Positions 8,571 through 17,282 of a stretch of 34,530 nucleotides of DNA are shown here, piece by piece; position 1 is the first letter of the stretch, and every line of letters begins with the position of its first letter. The notes beneath the pieces are model-generated. The model was not told where the DNA came from. It saw only the letters and a program-made list of their open reading frames with translations, and searched no databases. A program made the position numbers and the translations under genes. This stretch comes from Dolichospermum sp. ST_sed8 (GTDB taxonomy: Bacteria > Cyanobacteriota > Cyanobacteriia > Cyanobacteriales > Nostocaceae): the NCBI GenBank assembly GCA_028658405.1, contig JAKOGY010000023.1, positions 1 to 34,530 on the forward strand, written 5' to 3'.

Positions 8571-8945
8571 ATGGTTTCGGCTCAAAGCTCTAATCTAGGT
8601 CAGACCCACTCCTTGTTAATGATGAGAAGCTTTTTAATCTGGACATTTACGTTGGCAGTGTGCTTGTTAGTTGTCGGGTTTCCATTAGTTGTATTGATGG
8701 CCACGGTTGGATGTCTGCTTTCCATTGTTTTACAATCTGTGATGCCTGCTAGTGCTGTATTAATTGTGGCAGGTGGTTTAGTAATGTTTAATGTCATGGC
8801 AGTATTAATTGCTGCTGGAGTGCTAACTGCGAAAGGGATTCATCCTAAGCAGATAAAATGGTTGAATTGGTTACATAGTGAAGCTGAGAAAACCCAAACC
8901 ACTGTTTATGCAGCTTGTCCTTTAACTTGTGAAATTAATCAATAA
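8571..8945 (+). CDS. Small two-helix membrane protein of unknown function
   Basis: A 124-residue protein with a short polar N-terminus, a long hydrophobic segment at about 17-52, a second at about 58-85, and a polar C-terminal tail of about 40 residues that contains two cysteines near the end (ACPLTC). The ATG at 8571 is preceded by AGGAG eight bases upstream, which decides against the upstream GTG at 8550. It is monocistronic: followed within 40 bp by a good terminator and then by a MITE. I do not recognise the family. Confidence 0.75.
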   Translation: MVSAQSSNLGQTHSLLMMRSFLIWTFTLAVCLLVVGFPLVVLMATVGCLLSIVLQSVMPASAVLIVAGGLVMFNVMAVLIAAGVLTAKGIHPKQIKWLNWLHSEAEKTQTTVYAACPLTCEINQ

Positions 8946-8981
8946 TTATCAATTACTAAAACTCGATAAACAGTACATCTG

Positions 8982-9002
8982 CCCGGTTCAGCCGGGTTTT
9001 TT
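8982..9002 (+). terminator. Rho-independent terminator
   Basis: CCCGG-ttcag-CCGGG stem directly followed by TTTTTT, 37 bp after the stop codon of the small membrane protein. Confidence 0.8.
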
Positions 9003-9043
9003 CATGTTTATTTTTCGTTTCTCGTTCCCATACTCGTATTTAT

Positions 9044-9348
9044 TAGGACTTACGCATTGTACAAATCAATCATGATATGCGTTCACCAAAATACCTTATT
9101 TCCGGCTGGAAGGAATTGTATTGTTACCGATAAATCAACCGTGGTGTAGGGGTTTAGCAGTGATCATCGGTGTCAACTTAAGTAGGGGCGTATTGCAATA
9201 GTTAAGTAGGGGCGTATTGCAATAGTTAAGTAGGGGCGTATTGCAATACGCCCCTACTTATCCCTTGGCTTCCACACCTTTACCCCTACGATAAACGTGG
9301 TTTTTATAGCAATACATATTTGATATTGTTTGTCAATGCGATCGCCTA
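9044..9348. mobile_element. MITE-like element, family 2, copy B (inverted)
   Basis: The same element as at 5605-5794 in the opposite orientation: TAGGACTTACGCATTG at one end, and GGTTTTTATAGCAATA leading to CCTA at the other. The right terminus has diverged and now carries a HIP1-like GCGATCGC. The central part is expanded by a threefold 24-bp repeat (9178-9260). No ORF. Confidence 0.65.
9178..9260. repeat. Three tandem 24-bp units inside MITE copy B
   Basis: The unit TTAAGTAGGGGCGTATTGCA plus ATAG occurs at 9178, 9202 and 9226. The last unit runs into its own reverse complement, so the 3' end is the hairpin AGGGGCGTATTGCAATACGCCCCT. Confidence 0.8.
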
Positions 9349-9411
9349 AAATTAAATTAATTGATGAAAATCGCGGATAACAAATCTTGGAGGCAGAGCC
9401 TTTAAATGGCA

Positions 9412-9432
9412 TTCCCAGTCAGAGACTGGGAA
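9412..9432. repeat. REP-like hairpin after opcA
   Basis: TTCCCAGTC-aga-GACTGGGAA perfect stem, 20 bp beyond the opcA stop. It is a dispersed palindrome that may also serve as transcript end for the minus-strand gene. Confidence 0.6.
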
Positions 9433-9452
9433 CGAGGAAAATTACCAATTAA

Positions 9453-10826
9453 CTATTTCCGTAGCTTAATAGTCTCGCCAATTACAGCCAGACTTTCCTC
9501 AAATAAAGCCTCACGTCCCCAGCGTTGTACCTGTTGACTTAATAACGCTTCAGCCTTTTGTTCTGCAAGAGAAGTTACTTGTTGGAACAACCCAGAAGAC
9601 TGAGCGCCACCATGAGTCTCCATTCGCATACAACCGCCAGTTTCCGAACAAATCACAGTTCCGCAATTAGCTTGAACATTAGTAGAACTCAAGCGCAAAC
9701 CAATTAAATCACCGATAATTTCCCCCATATCCGCAATGGGAACACCGGCTAACTCGGATTCTATGTGTCTTTGGTCTTGAGACAGGAATTGAATGGTGGT
9801 AATGTCATAATCACCAGTTTCGTGTTGATAGGAAACTGGCTGCCATTCTAAGCGATTAGCCAGCCAACCCAAGTACAACAATGCTTGAGCAGCATTACCT
9901 TTTTCATAATCAATATTAACACGATCAACGTCTTTGAGCGCTGCGCGACGAGCAGGAGCATCGTAAGCTTGTGCAGTCAACTCTTGCCATGCTGACAAGC
10001 GCCGCCAATTCAAATCAGCTAAAGGTATACCAGATTCTACTAACCGTTGCAAGCTGAGTAAATCATCTTCTGGTGTATTAAAGTTGCAAGAATCAACAAT
10101 GACATTATTGCAAACTGCCGCTAATCGTTTAAACAAAGGGTTAGCAGCATCAGGTGTAGCTTTCCACCAGAGAAACTTAGGTAAACCACCAATTAACAAA
10201 GCGGGAATCATACCGCCAATGCGTTCTAAAGCCGCAGCCGTCCCAGTCAGAGTAATATATTCGCAGCAGATAAGAGTGCTAGAAGACTGCTTTTGAATTG
10301 GACAATAGGCAGAAACCTGTGCCTTTACCCCTTCATCATCCCCAGCAATGGGACATAAGGCAATGATCCGGCAAGGATTACGGATAGCAATTTCATCAGC
10401 AATGGTGGGACTGGTAGGACTGGAAGTATAGCCCATTGCTGCACCATGACTATTTCCATTAGGTCCGGTGTGCTGCTGTTGGAAATATTCTGCCCGTAAA
10501 GCAGTCAGAGTTTCTGGTGTCGCACTACCAGTTTCTGGAAGATGATGCTTTTTCTGTAATTCCTGTAAGGCTGTTTTGGTTTGTGGTCCCAAAATTCCAT
10601 CAACCGGACCATTATAAAAGCCTGTTGCTGTTAACAAATACTGGGTTTCTTCAGGTTCGTAAACCACCAAAGTAAATGTTGTAGCGCGGGTAGCAGCGGG
10701 TAAACCACCGTCTTCCCCTTGAATACCATAACTTTGCCAAACTTTATTGAGTTCCACTTCAATTTCAGTGAGGGAAACATCCTTGGGAGCTTGCAAAGAA
10801 TAAATTGTCGGTGCTTGGGAAATCAT
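9453..10826 (-). CDS. opcA: Glucose-6-phosphate dehydrogenase assembly protein OpcA
   Basis: A 457-residue cytosolic activator of G6PDH that links oxidative pentose phosphate flux to redox state. The N-terminal 55 residues and the region from about 150 to the end match cyanobacterial OpcA. Residues about 65-112 look like a peptidoglycan-binding-1-type helical module (GFYNGPVDGILGPQTKTAL), odd for a cytosolic regulator. Cysteines sit at 388, 393 and 399 (NCGTVIC and CSETGGC). From memory, Cys393 and Cys399 are the thioredoxin-sensitive pair reported for Anabaena OpcA, and the numbering here agrees. It lies 97 bp downstream of zwf on the same strand and is probably co-transcribed. No clear ribosome binding site precedes the ATG. 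Confidence 0.93.
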   Translation of the reverse strand: MISQAPTIYSLQAPKDVSLTEIEVELNKVWQSYGIQGEDGGLPAATRATTFTLVVYEPEETQYLLTATGFYNGPVDGILGPQTKTALQELQKKHHLPETGSATPETLTALRAEYFQQQHTGPNGNSHGAAMGYTSSPTSPTIADEIAIRNPCRIIALCPIAGDDEGVKAQVSAYCPIQKQSSSTLICCEYITLTGTAAALERIGGMIPALLIGGLPKFLWWKATPDAANPLFKRLAAVCNNVIVDSCNFNTPEDDLLSLQRLVESGIPLADLNWRRLSAWQELTAQAYDAPARRAALKDVDRVNIDYEKGNAAQALLYLGWLANRLEWQPVSYQHETGDYDITTIQFLSQDQRHIESELAGVPIADMGEIIGDLIGLRLSSTNVQANCGTVICSETGGCMRMETHGGAQSSGLFQQVTSLAEQKAEALLSQQVQRWGREALFEESLAVIGETIKLRK

Positions 10827-10847
10827 AGTCTATTTTGTAGGGGGACG

Positions 10848-10924
10848 GTTGACAGTTGACAGTTGTCAGTTGTCAGTTGTTTTACTACTGACTAATGACC
10901 ACTGACTAATAACTAATGACTAAT
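10848..10924. repeat. Heptanucleotide tandem repeats (STRR) between zwf and opcA
   Basis: Runs of TTGACAG, TTGTCAG and CTGACTAA-type units. These are short tandemly repeated repetitive sequences typical of heterocystous cyanobacteria. They fill most of the zwf-opcA spacer. Confidence 0.75.
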
Positions 10925-12453
10925 TAAAGTCTGCGCCAGCGACGGCCGTCTTGATTAATTAATGATTCTGCTTCTTCTGGTTCCCACGTACCGGCTTCAT
11001 ACTGAGGAACAGTTGCTGGATCTGCGGGTAAATCCCATACAGATAGGGCTGGTGTAACTACTTGCCAAGCTGCTTCTACTTCGTCCGCCCGTGTGAATAG
11101 AGTTTGGTCGCCCATCATACAATCAAGGAAGAGACGATCATAAGCGTCGCTTGTAGCTGTAATCCCAAAAGAACCATAGCTAAAATCCATATCTACGGAA
11201 CGAGTGCGAAAATCGCCTCCAGGCATTTTCACATCAAACCGCATGGAAATACCTTCATTAGGTTGTATCCGCATGGTCAAAACGTTGGGGTTAGCTTGTT
11301 GAGAGGCGGAAGGAAACATTCTGGAAGGAACTTCGCGGAAGTGAATCGCAATTTCACTGACTTTTTTGGGCATCCGCTTACCAGTTCTCAGGTAAAAAGG
11401 AACACCTTTCCAACGCCAATTATCCACCATAAACTTCATAGCCACATAAGTAGGAGTGGTAGATTCAGGATTAACTCCCGGTTCATTTCTATACCCTTCC
11501 ACTTGTTGACCTTTCATCCAGCCGGCACTGTATTGACCACGAATTGCTGATTTTGATAAATTATGCACATCAGCTAAACGGGTAGCTCGTAGTACCTTAA
11601 CTTTTTCTGTGCGGATACTATCAGCATCCATAGCGTTGGGTGCTTCCATTGCCGTTAAACAGTAAAGCTGCATGAGGTGGTTTTGCAACATATCCCGCAA
11701 TGCGCCGGCACTTTCATAATAACCGGCCCGGTCTTCAACGCCTACGGTTTCGGCTACAGTTATTTGTACGTGGTCAACAAATTGCCGATTCCACAAAGGT
11801 TCAAAAATGGCATTTGCAAACCGGAACACCAGCAAGTTTTGGACTGTTTCTTTCCCCAAGTAATGGTCAATCCGATAAACTTGGTTTTCTTTACAAAATT
11901 TCTGGACTACTTGGTTAAGATTTTGGGCGGAAGCTAAATCACGTCCAAAGGGTTTTTCAATCACGAGACGATGTTTTTCAGCATCATCTAACATTCCTGC
12001 TAACCCTAGTTGTTTGATAGCTTCTGGGAAGAAGTTGGGAGCAACGGAAAGATAGAACATCCGGTTTCCCCGTGTTCCCCGTTTCTCGTCTAGTTCAGCC
12101 AATAAGGTTTTGAGTTTTTGATAGCCGCTTGGATCATCTATATTCCCAGGACAGTAAAACAAACCTTGAGAAAAATCTTCCCACAGTTCGCCTAGTTCTA
12201 CATTAGCGTGAGCTTCTTCCATGCCTTTTTGCATCTGCTCACGGAAGTATTCATGACTCCATTCCCGACGGGCTACGCCAACAATGGTTGTTTCTGCGGG
12301 AATCCGTCTTTCTCTGCGTAATTTGTATAATGCTGGCACTAATTTCCGCCAGGTTAGATCTCCAGACGCGCCAAAGATGACAATTATTTGTGGTTCGGGC
12401 ATTCCTTGCTGTTGTAAACCAGCCCGCAATGGATTTTCTAACAAACTGACCAT
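10924..12453 (-). CDS. zwf: Glucose-6-phosphate 1-dehydrogenase
   Basis: A 509-residue enzyme that oxidises glucose 6-phosphate to 6-phosphogluconolactone with NADP, the entry step of the oxidative pentose phosphate pathway and the main source of reductant in darkness and in heterocysts. The NADP-binding fingerprint [10 protein letters not shown] is at 28-37, EKPFGRDL follows at about 170, and the substrate-binding and catalytic motif RIDHYLGKE is at about 200. The length is normal. It lies between fbp (upstream, 501-bp gap) and opcA (downstream) on the same strand. No ribosome binding site is obvious before the ATG. Confidence 0.97.
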   Translation of the reverse strand: MVSLLENPLRAGLQQQGMPEPQIIVIFGASGDLTWRKLVPALYKLRRERRIPAETTIVGVARREWSHEYFREQMQKGMEEAHANVELGELWEDFSQGLFYCPGNIDDPSGYQKLKTLLAELDEKRGTRGNRMFYLSVAPNFFPEAIKQLGLAGMLDDAEKHRLVIEKPFGRDLASAQNLNQVVQKFCKENQVYRIDHYLGKETVQNLLVFRFANAIFEPLWNRQFVDHVQITVAETVGVEDRAGYYESAGALRDMLQNHLMQLYCLTAMEAPNAMDADSIRTEKVKVLRATRLADVHNLSKSAIRGQYSAGWMKGQQVEGYRNEPGVNPESTTPTYVAMKFMVDNWRWKGVPFYLRTGKRMPKKVSEIAIHFREVPSRMFPSASQQANPNVLTMRIQPNEGISMRFDVKMPGGDFRTRSVDMDFSYGSFGITATSDAYDRLFLDCMMGDQTLFTRADEVEAAWQVVTPALSVWDLPADPATVPQYEAGTWEPEEAESLINQDGRRWRRL

Positions 12454-12954
12454 AGGATTTTAGATTTTAGATTTTGGATTTTGGATTGGGGTGATAAACA
12501 CCGCGTCGCTGAGGTAGGGGCGCAGGGCCTGCGCCCAGTCACCGAGTCAGGAGAAAGAAGGAAAATTACCTAGTACATCACGGCGTAAATAAAGCAACCA
12601 TATTCAATCGCCAAAAAGCCTACTGTATATTAGTTTTGACTTTTGACTTTTGACTTTTGACTTCCGCCCTGCGGTACTAGTCCCTAATTCCCAATCCCTT
12701 TTACAGGTGAGAATAACTTGACTTTAGCTTTTAAAGAGTTCATGAATGACACAGAAAGAACACGGACAGCATATTACAGATATATTAAGTAAAGAATCAG
12801 AATCTAGAATCCAGGAATCCAGGAATCCAGGAATATAGGAATCCAGGGAATAAATTCCCTGTCTAATAGCTAAAGTCGGTTAAAAGCGCCTATTTTTCTG
12901 TTATTTGTTCTATTGAGAACATGAAGTTTGATTTTTAATTAATCAGAGTTTTGT
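12454..12954. other. fbp-zwf spacer filled with repeats; no transaldolase gene
   Basis: 501 bp without a convincing ORF. Contents: TTTTAGA/TTTTGGA runs next to the zwf start, a GGGGCGCAGG-GCCTGCGCCC palindrome near 12517-12538, TTTTGAC heptamers at about 12633-12665, and GGAATCCA units at about 12807-12848 leading into a GGGAATAAATTCCC hairpin. In several Nostocales the transaldolase gene tal sits at this place; I see no remnant of it. Confidence 0.7.
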
Positions 12955-13992
12955 CTAATTACCTGTTTTGATAAAAGACATCACCTTGTCCACGTTTTCT
13001 TTACTGCCAATAATTAATGGTGTGCGTTGATGTAGTTTAGTGGGAACTACATCTAAAATATCCATTGTTCCTGTAGTCGCTATCCCCCCAGCTTGCTCAA
13101 CCAAAAATGCTAAAGGAGCAGTTTCATATAACAGACGTAATTTACCTTCTGGTTTTTGTAGTGTTCCTGGGTAGAGAAATACCCCACCCTGTAATAAAAT
13201 TCTGTGAATATCGCTCACCATTGCCCCACTGTAACGGGAACTATAACCTTCTGTGCGATGAACATAACGGATATATTCTCTAAAAGGTTCATCCCATTGC
13301 CAGAAGTTGCCATCATTAACGCTATAAGTGGCAGCGTGATTTGGCATGGTGATATTTTCTTGAGATAGAATAAACTCACCCAGGCTAGGGTCAAGAATGA
13401 AGGAATGCACTCCTGTACCTATGGTATAAACCAGCATGGTGCTTGGTCCATAAAGAATATATCCCGCTGCTAATTGCTTGCGTCCATTTGTAAATAGGTC
13501 TTTAGCTTCACCATCAAGGTCTTCTCCTTCTTGTTGACGAATGGCAAAAATAGAACCTAAACTGAGATTGTTATCTGTATTGGATGAGCCATCAATGGGG
13601 TCATAAAGAAGAGTATAGCGACCAATGGGGCAGTTTTCTGGGATATAGTAGGGTTTTTCCATTTCTTCGGAAGCCAGACGACAAACTAAGCCGCTTTGCT
13701 TGAAGACGGAGATAAATACCTCATTAGCGTAAACATCCATCTTTTTGACGGATTCTCCCTGGACGTTGACTTCTCCAGTAAATCCTAGAACCCCTTCCAT
13801 TAAACCAGCGCGACTCAAACGCCGAGCCACCAGTTTACCCGCTAAAGCGATCCGATTCATTAGCGCACTTAAATCTTGGGCATCAGGTCCAAAGCTTTGT
13901 AGTTGTTGGAGGACGTGGCGGGATAATGTTGTACAATCACGATCTAGGGTTTTATCTGTGGAGAAATCTAAGGATTCTGATATTTGAGTCAT
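12955..13992 (-). CDS. fbp: Class I fructose-1,6-bisphosphatase
   Basis: A 345-residue enzyme that hydrolyses fructose 1,6-bisphosphate to fructose 6-phosphate in the Calvin cycle and gluconeogenesis. The metal- and phosphate-binding motif [13 protein letters not shown] is at about residues 130-142, the SEEMEKP segment lies upstream of it, and [17 protein letters not shown] is close to the C-terminus. These mark the class I family, as opposed to the bifunctional F/SBPase of class II. The length is normal. It is the first gene of the minus-strand fbp-zwf-opcA group. The ATG has no obvious Shine-Dalgarno sequence. The upstream region to about 14110 probably holds the promoter. Confidence 0.96.
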   Translation of the reverse strand: MTQISESLDFSTDKTLDRDCTTLSRHVLQQLQSFGPDAQDLSALMNRIALAGKLVARRLSRAGLMEGVLGFTGEVNVQGESVKKMDVYANEVFISVFKQSGLVCRLASEEMEKPYYIPENCPIGRYTLLYDPIDGSSNTDNNLSLGSIFAIRQQEGEDLDGEAKDLFTNGRKQLAAGYILYGPSTMLVYTIGTGVHSFILDPSLGEFILSQENITMPNHAATYSVNDGNFWQWDEPFREYIRYVHRTEGYSSRYSGAMVSDIHRILLQGGVFLYPGTLQKPEGKLRLLYETAPLAFLVEQAGGIATTGTMDILDVVPTKLHQRTPLIIGSKENVDKVMSFIKTGN

Positions 13993-14112
13993 GTTGTTTG
14001 CTGCTGTGAGGTTATGTTCCTGCTTCTATCTTAGAAAGGGAATTTCATAACTTAAATGTGATTTTATATAAACTAAAGAATTGAATTTTTGATTTGAAGA
14101 TCCCCAATTTTA

Positions 14113-14151
14113 AGATCCCCGACTTCTTCAAGAAGTCGGGGATCTGGTTTT
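14113..14151. terminator. Strong hairpin followed by T-tract
   Basis: AGATCCCCGACTTCTT-c-AAGAAGTCGGGGATCT, a 16-bp perfect stem, then GGTTTTTT on the plus strand. It is also a widely dispersed palindrome type. Its location between divergent fbp and the pseudogene does not suggest an upstream plus-strand gene, so it may be a repeat rather than a working terminator. Confidence 0.5.
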
Positions 14152-14222
14152 TTCAGTGTTTGTTTTCACTACGCACTTAGTGTATGATCATGGAGTCAGG
14201 CAAATATGAGGATTTGATAATC

Positions 14223-14808
14223 ATGATCAAGATGAAGATTTCTACCTCCCCCCATAATCGTTAAAATCCTTGCTATAACTGGATTTGCGGCTTCTGTGTT
14301 GCTAGGTGCTGCCTAGGCTCATGCTATTAATTTCAATTTTCAGTTTCGGGATACACAAGCTGGAGGTACTAACCAGTTAGTTATAGGAACGTTAAGCGGT
14401 TTAGTGGAAGGTAATAACTCTGGAACAGGGATTACAGCAACGGTTACATCTAGTCCTGGTGGTCAAGGACTCGGTTCTGGTTATAGTTTTTCAGACGGAA
14501 GTGCTAACGCTTTTGTAGTTACCAGTGGTAGTATTACTTATGCTGATGCGAAATTTATCCGTGGATCTGATAAATTGCTTGTATCAACAATTGATAGTGT
14601 AAATTATTTTCCTGCACTGGATGCGTCAGGCTACATATACGTGGATAACAATCCTGGAGCAGCAGCAACATTCACTGCCGCTGCAACACCTGTTCCCTTT
14701 GAGCCTAACGCTGCTGTGGGAATAGCAACATTAGGTTTTTGTTTTGGCACTGCTAAAGTCCGCAAAAACCATCTTGCTAAAAAACGCATGGTATCGGTTG
14801 AGGCTTAA
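14223..14808 (+). pseudogene. Broken exported protein with PEP/PFE-CTERM-like anchor
   Basis: The reading frame is restored by assuming one extra C in the C6 run at about 14249-14254. Without it, translation from the ATG at 14223 or 14232 stops after a few codons. In the corrected frame a signal peptide follows (KILAITGFAASVLLGAA) with an in-frame TAG just before AHA, probably from CAG. The secreted domain continues open to 14808, and an intact frame only exists from GTG 14404 (134 residues). The C-terminus has PVPFEPNAAVGIATLGF followed by KVRKNHLAKKR: proline-rich motif, hydrophobic helix and basic end, as in cyanobacterial PEP-CTERM/PFE-CTERM sorting signals. Two disablements argue for a pseudogene; a sequencing error in the C-run would leave one. 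Confidence 0.7.
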
Positions 14809-14844
14809 TTGGATTTCATAGACAAAACACAATAACAATCTTTG

Positions 14845-14866
14845 AGCCGGCTTGAGCCGGCTTTTG
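14845..14866 (+). terminator. Terminator of the exported-protein gene
   Basis: AGCCGGCT-tg-AGCCGGCT then TTTTG, 36 bp after the stop codon. An identical copy is at 15145-15166 in the tandem duplicate. Confidence 0.7.
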
Positions 14867-14973
14867 TTATTAGACTGGGAATTCATTCCCAGGCGGGTTT
14901 AGATTGGGAATAAATTCCCCTCGGACGGGTTTAAACTATTAGCGTTGCTCCTAAGTCCGCCTCAGAATGAATT

Positions 14974-15108
14974 CTGCCGCTGCAACACCTGTTCCCTTTG
15001 AGCCTAACGCTGCTGTGGGAATAGCAACATTAGGTTTTTGTTTTGGCGCTGCTAAAGTCCGCAAAAACCATCTTGCTAAAAAACGCATGGTATCGGTTGA
15101 GGCTTAAT
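14974..15108 (+). pseudogene. Duplicated C-terminal fragment of the CTERM protein
   Basis: The second copy of the last 45 codons of the preceding pseudogene, including the PFE-CTERM-like anchor and stop. It has no start or upstream coding part and is part of the 300-bp tandem duplication. Confidence 0.75.
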
Positions 15109-15257
15109 TGGATTTCATAGACAAAACACAATAACAATCTTTGAGCCGGCTTGAGCCGGCTTTTGTTATTAGACTGGGAATTCATTCCCAGGCGGGTTTA
15201 GATTGGGAATAAATTCCTCTCAGGCGGGTTTGAACTATTAGCGTTGCTCCTAAGTCC

Positions 15258-15279
15258 GCCTCAGAATGAATTCTGAGGC
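15258..15279. repeat. REP-like hairpin GCCTCAGAAT-GA-ATTCTGAGGC
   Basis: A 10-bp perfect stem with a GA loop, just 3' of the transposase gene. The identical hairpin is at 15868-15889 on its other side, and a half-copy ends at about 14976. Companion hairpins TGGGAAT-tc-ATTCCCA lie near 14876, 15176 and 15814. Confidence 0.8.
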
Positions 15280-15305
15280 TAATAGCTAAAGTAAGCTAAA
15301 GCTAA

Positions 15306-15752
15306 CTAAAGATGGAATTTTTGGGGAGCATCATCATCTTGATTATGTTCTTCCAGAGATGCAATTGTCGTACCGTTTAAATGATGTTCTTTTTGATTTT
15401 TTACATAAATAACAGCTTGTTCTAGTTGTTTTCTCCCCAGGGAAAAAACCCCATATCCTCTTTGCCAGCCAAACATATCTTCTTCATGATACAAATGATT
15501 AATATAATAGGTACTACTACCTTTAATTTTTTGCACAAAATCAGAAATGGAAATTTTTGGAGGAATAGAAGCGACTACATGAATATGATTTTCTATGCCG
15601 TTAATAGCATGAATAATAGTACCCAGTTCATCGGCTTTGCTCATAATGTAACCGTAAAGTTTTCCTTCCCATTCGCTGGTAATTAATGGCTGACGTTCTT
15701 TTGTCGCCCAAACCAAATGATAATAAAGTCTCCACAAAGCCATAAATACCAT
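15306..15752 (-). CDS. IS200-like / REP-associated tyrosine transposase (RAYT)
   Basis: A 148-residue Y1 HUH transposase that would nick and rejoin single-stranded DNA at hairpins. The HUH motif is His56-Ile-His58 in ENHIHVV, and the likely catalytic tyrosine is Tyr116 in QAVIYVKNQ. The N-terminus WRLYYHLVWATKERQPLI is characteristic of the family. No TnpB partner is present. It is bracketed by identical REP-like hairpins (15258-15279 and 15868-15889), which fits the RAYT type. Its last 14 codons lie inside a direct repeat that recurs at 15859-15957. The gene appears intact. The start has no Shine-Dalgarno sequence, and the in-frame ATG nine bases downstream is an alternative. Confidence 0.85.
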   Translation of the reverse strand: MVFMALWRLYYHLVWATKERQPLITSEWEGKLYGYIMSKADELGTIIHAINGIENHIHVVASIPPKISISDFVQKIKGSSTYYINHLYHEEDMFGWQRGYGVFSLGRKQLEQAVIYVKNQKEHHLNGTTIASLEEHNQDDDAPQKFHL

Positions 15753-15858
15753 CTATTTATTATTCTAAATGTTCAAAAAAATTATAGTTGGCTTGAGCCG
15801 ACTTTCGCCATGAGACTGGGAATTCATTCCCAGACGGGTGTTAAATATTACTATTGTC

Positions 15859-15957
15859 CCTGAGTCCGCCTCAGAATGAATTCTGAGGCTAATAGCTAAA
15901 GTGAGCTAAAGCTAACTAAAGATGGAATTTTGGGGAGAATCATCATCTTGATTATGT
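15859..15957. repeat. Direct repeat flanking the RAYT gene, right copy
   Basis: About 99 bp nearly identical to 15249-15348, including the REP-like hairpin and the last codons of the transposase gene (inverted, as on the minus strand). It is therefore a remnant of a second transposase copy or of a duplication event. Confidence 0.8.
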
Positions 15958-16036
15958 GCCAATAATTTGAGTATAATTTATATAAATTGCGAAAATATTT
16001 AAACTATCTAGTTTATACAAAAAGTCAGGGTGAAAA

Positions 16037-17206
16037 TTGTTAAATATTATTCCGCTCCTATTGCTACTTATCCAAGTACCTGCAACAGCCATTTTGCTTT
16101 CCCGGTTGCTCAAAGGTCCAGGACGTTATCCAGCCCTCGAACCACAACAACCCACACCGGAACTTTTGGGAACTGTGAGTGTGGTTGTACCGACTCTAAA
16201 TGAGGCATTACGGATTAGTCCGCTGTTAGAGGGTTTGAGTCGCCAAAGTTACGAAGTTCGGGAAATTATTGTGGTTGATAGTCGCTCTCAAGATGGTACT
16301 CCCGATTTGGTGAAAACCGCACAGTTAAAAGATCCGCGTTTTCGAGTGATGACAGATGACCCTTTACCCTCCGGTTGGGTTGGTCGTCCTTGGGCGTTGC
16401 ATAATGGGTTTTTGTTCACTGCCCAGGGGAGTGAATGGTTCTTGGGAATGGATGCGGATATTCAACCCCATCCCGGTTTGGTAGCAAGTTTGGTGAAAAC
16501 TGCGATCGCTCAAGGTTATGATTTAGTATCTTTATCACCGCAGTTTATTCTCAAGTATCCGGGGGAATGTTGGTTACAACCGGCTTTGTTAATGACGTTA
16601 CTATATAGATTTGATCCTACAGGTATTTACACTGAACAACCCTCACGGGTAATGGCCAATGGACAGTGTTTTTTATGTCGTCGGTCTGTTTTGAAGGCTG
16701 TGAATGGTTATACCAGCGCCAAAGGTTCTTTTTGTGATGATGTGACCTTAGCGCGGAATATTGCCGCTGAGGGCTTTAAGGTGGGCTTTTTGGATGGGGC
16801 AAAGGTGCTAAAGGTGAGGATGTATGAAGGGGCGTTAGAAACTTGGAAGGAATGGGGACGCAGCCTAGATTTGAAAGATGCTTCTACCCGCGCTCAGGTA
16901 TGGGGGGATTTATGGTTATTGTCTGCGGTGCAAGGTTTGCCCCTATTCATCTTACTCAGTTATTTATTTCTACCTGCCTTAGCGCTTTCACTGCCAGCGT
17001 TGCTGTTGTTAGGATTAAATATATTTTTGGTGGTGATTCGTTTTGCTTTATTATTAGCGATCGCTCCCTCTTATGATCGCAAAGATGCCAACGGTGGTTG
17101 GTTATTCTGGCTTTCACCCTTGGCTGACCCTTTAGCGGTGCTACGCATCTTTTTATCTGCATTTCATACTCCCAAAGAATGGCGCGGCAGGAAATACGGT
17201 GATTAA
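16037..17206 (+). CDS. cruG: Family 2 glycosyltransferase, CruG-like
   Basis: A 389-residue membrane-bound GT2 enzyme. It starts with a transmembrane helix (1-22), followed by the GT-A fold: VSVVVPTLNEALRI, IIVVDSRSQDGT, the DxD-type MDADIQPHP, and CDDVTLARNIAAEG. At least two helices follow at about 295-345. The architecture and length fit the cyanobacterial carotenoid 2'-O-glycosyltransferase CruG, which acts on myxol-type carotenoids; I rate the symbol as likely, not certain. The start is a TTG at 16037: an in-frame TGA lies directly upstream at 16031, and AGGG sits seven bases before the TTG. A deleted second copy of this gene is at 18590-18812. Confidence 0.75.
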   Translation: MLNIIPLLLLLIQVPATAILLSRLLKGPGRYPALEPQQPTPELLGTVSVVVPTLNEALRISPLLEGLSRQSYEVREIIVVDSRSQDGTPDLVKTAQLKDPRFRVMTDDPLPSGWVGRPWALHNGFLFTAQGSEWFLGMDADIQPHPGLVASLVKTAIAQGYDLVSLSPQFILKYPGECWLQPALLMTLLYRFDPTGIYTEQPSRVMANGQCFLCRRSVLKAVNGYTSAKGSFCDDVTLARNIAAEGFKVGFLDGAKVLKVRMYEGALETWKEWGRSLDLKDASTRAQVWGDLWLLSAVQGLPLFILLSYLFLPALALSLPALLLLGLNIFLVVIRFALLLAIAPSYDRKDANGGWLFWLSPLADPLAVLRIFLSAFHTPKEWRGRKYGD

Positions 17207-17282
17207 TGCTATATAGGGTGTTGACGGAGTGTATCGCTCTTTATCTTATTGGGGAGAGCGATCGCAATCATGAGAAAATATC

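Larger units (their letters stand above)
14674..15270. repeat. 300-bp tandem duplication
   Basis: Bases 14674-14973 recur almost unchanged at 14974-15270. The unit covers the 3' end of the exported-protein pseudogene, its terminator and the REP-like hairpins that follow. The few differences (for example GCACTGCT versus GCGCTGCT) show that the duplication is recent. Confidence 0.88.

Noticed and set aside
9178-9260. Three regularly spaced repeats as a mini-CRISPR
   Set aside because: The 24-bp units are directly adjacent without spacers, so this is a tandem repeat in a MITE and no cas gene is nearby.
11104-11937. Several long plus-strand frames antisense to zwf
   Set aside because: They are shadows of a highly conserved enzyme gene; translations are low-quality and lack starts with ribosome binding sites.
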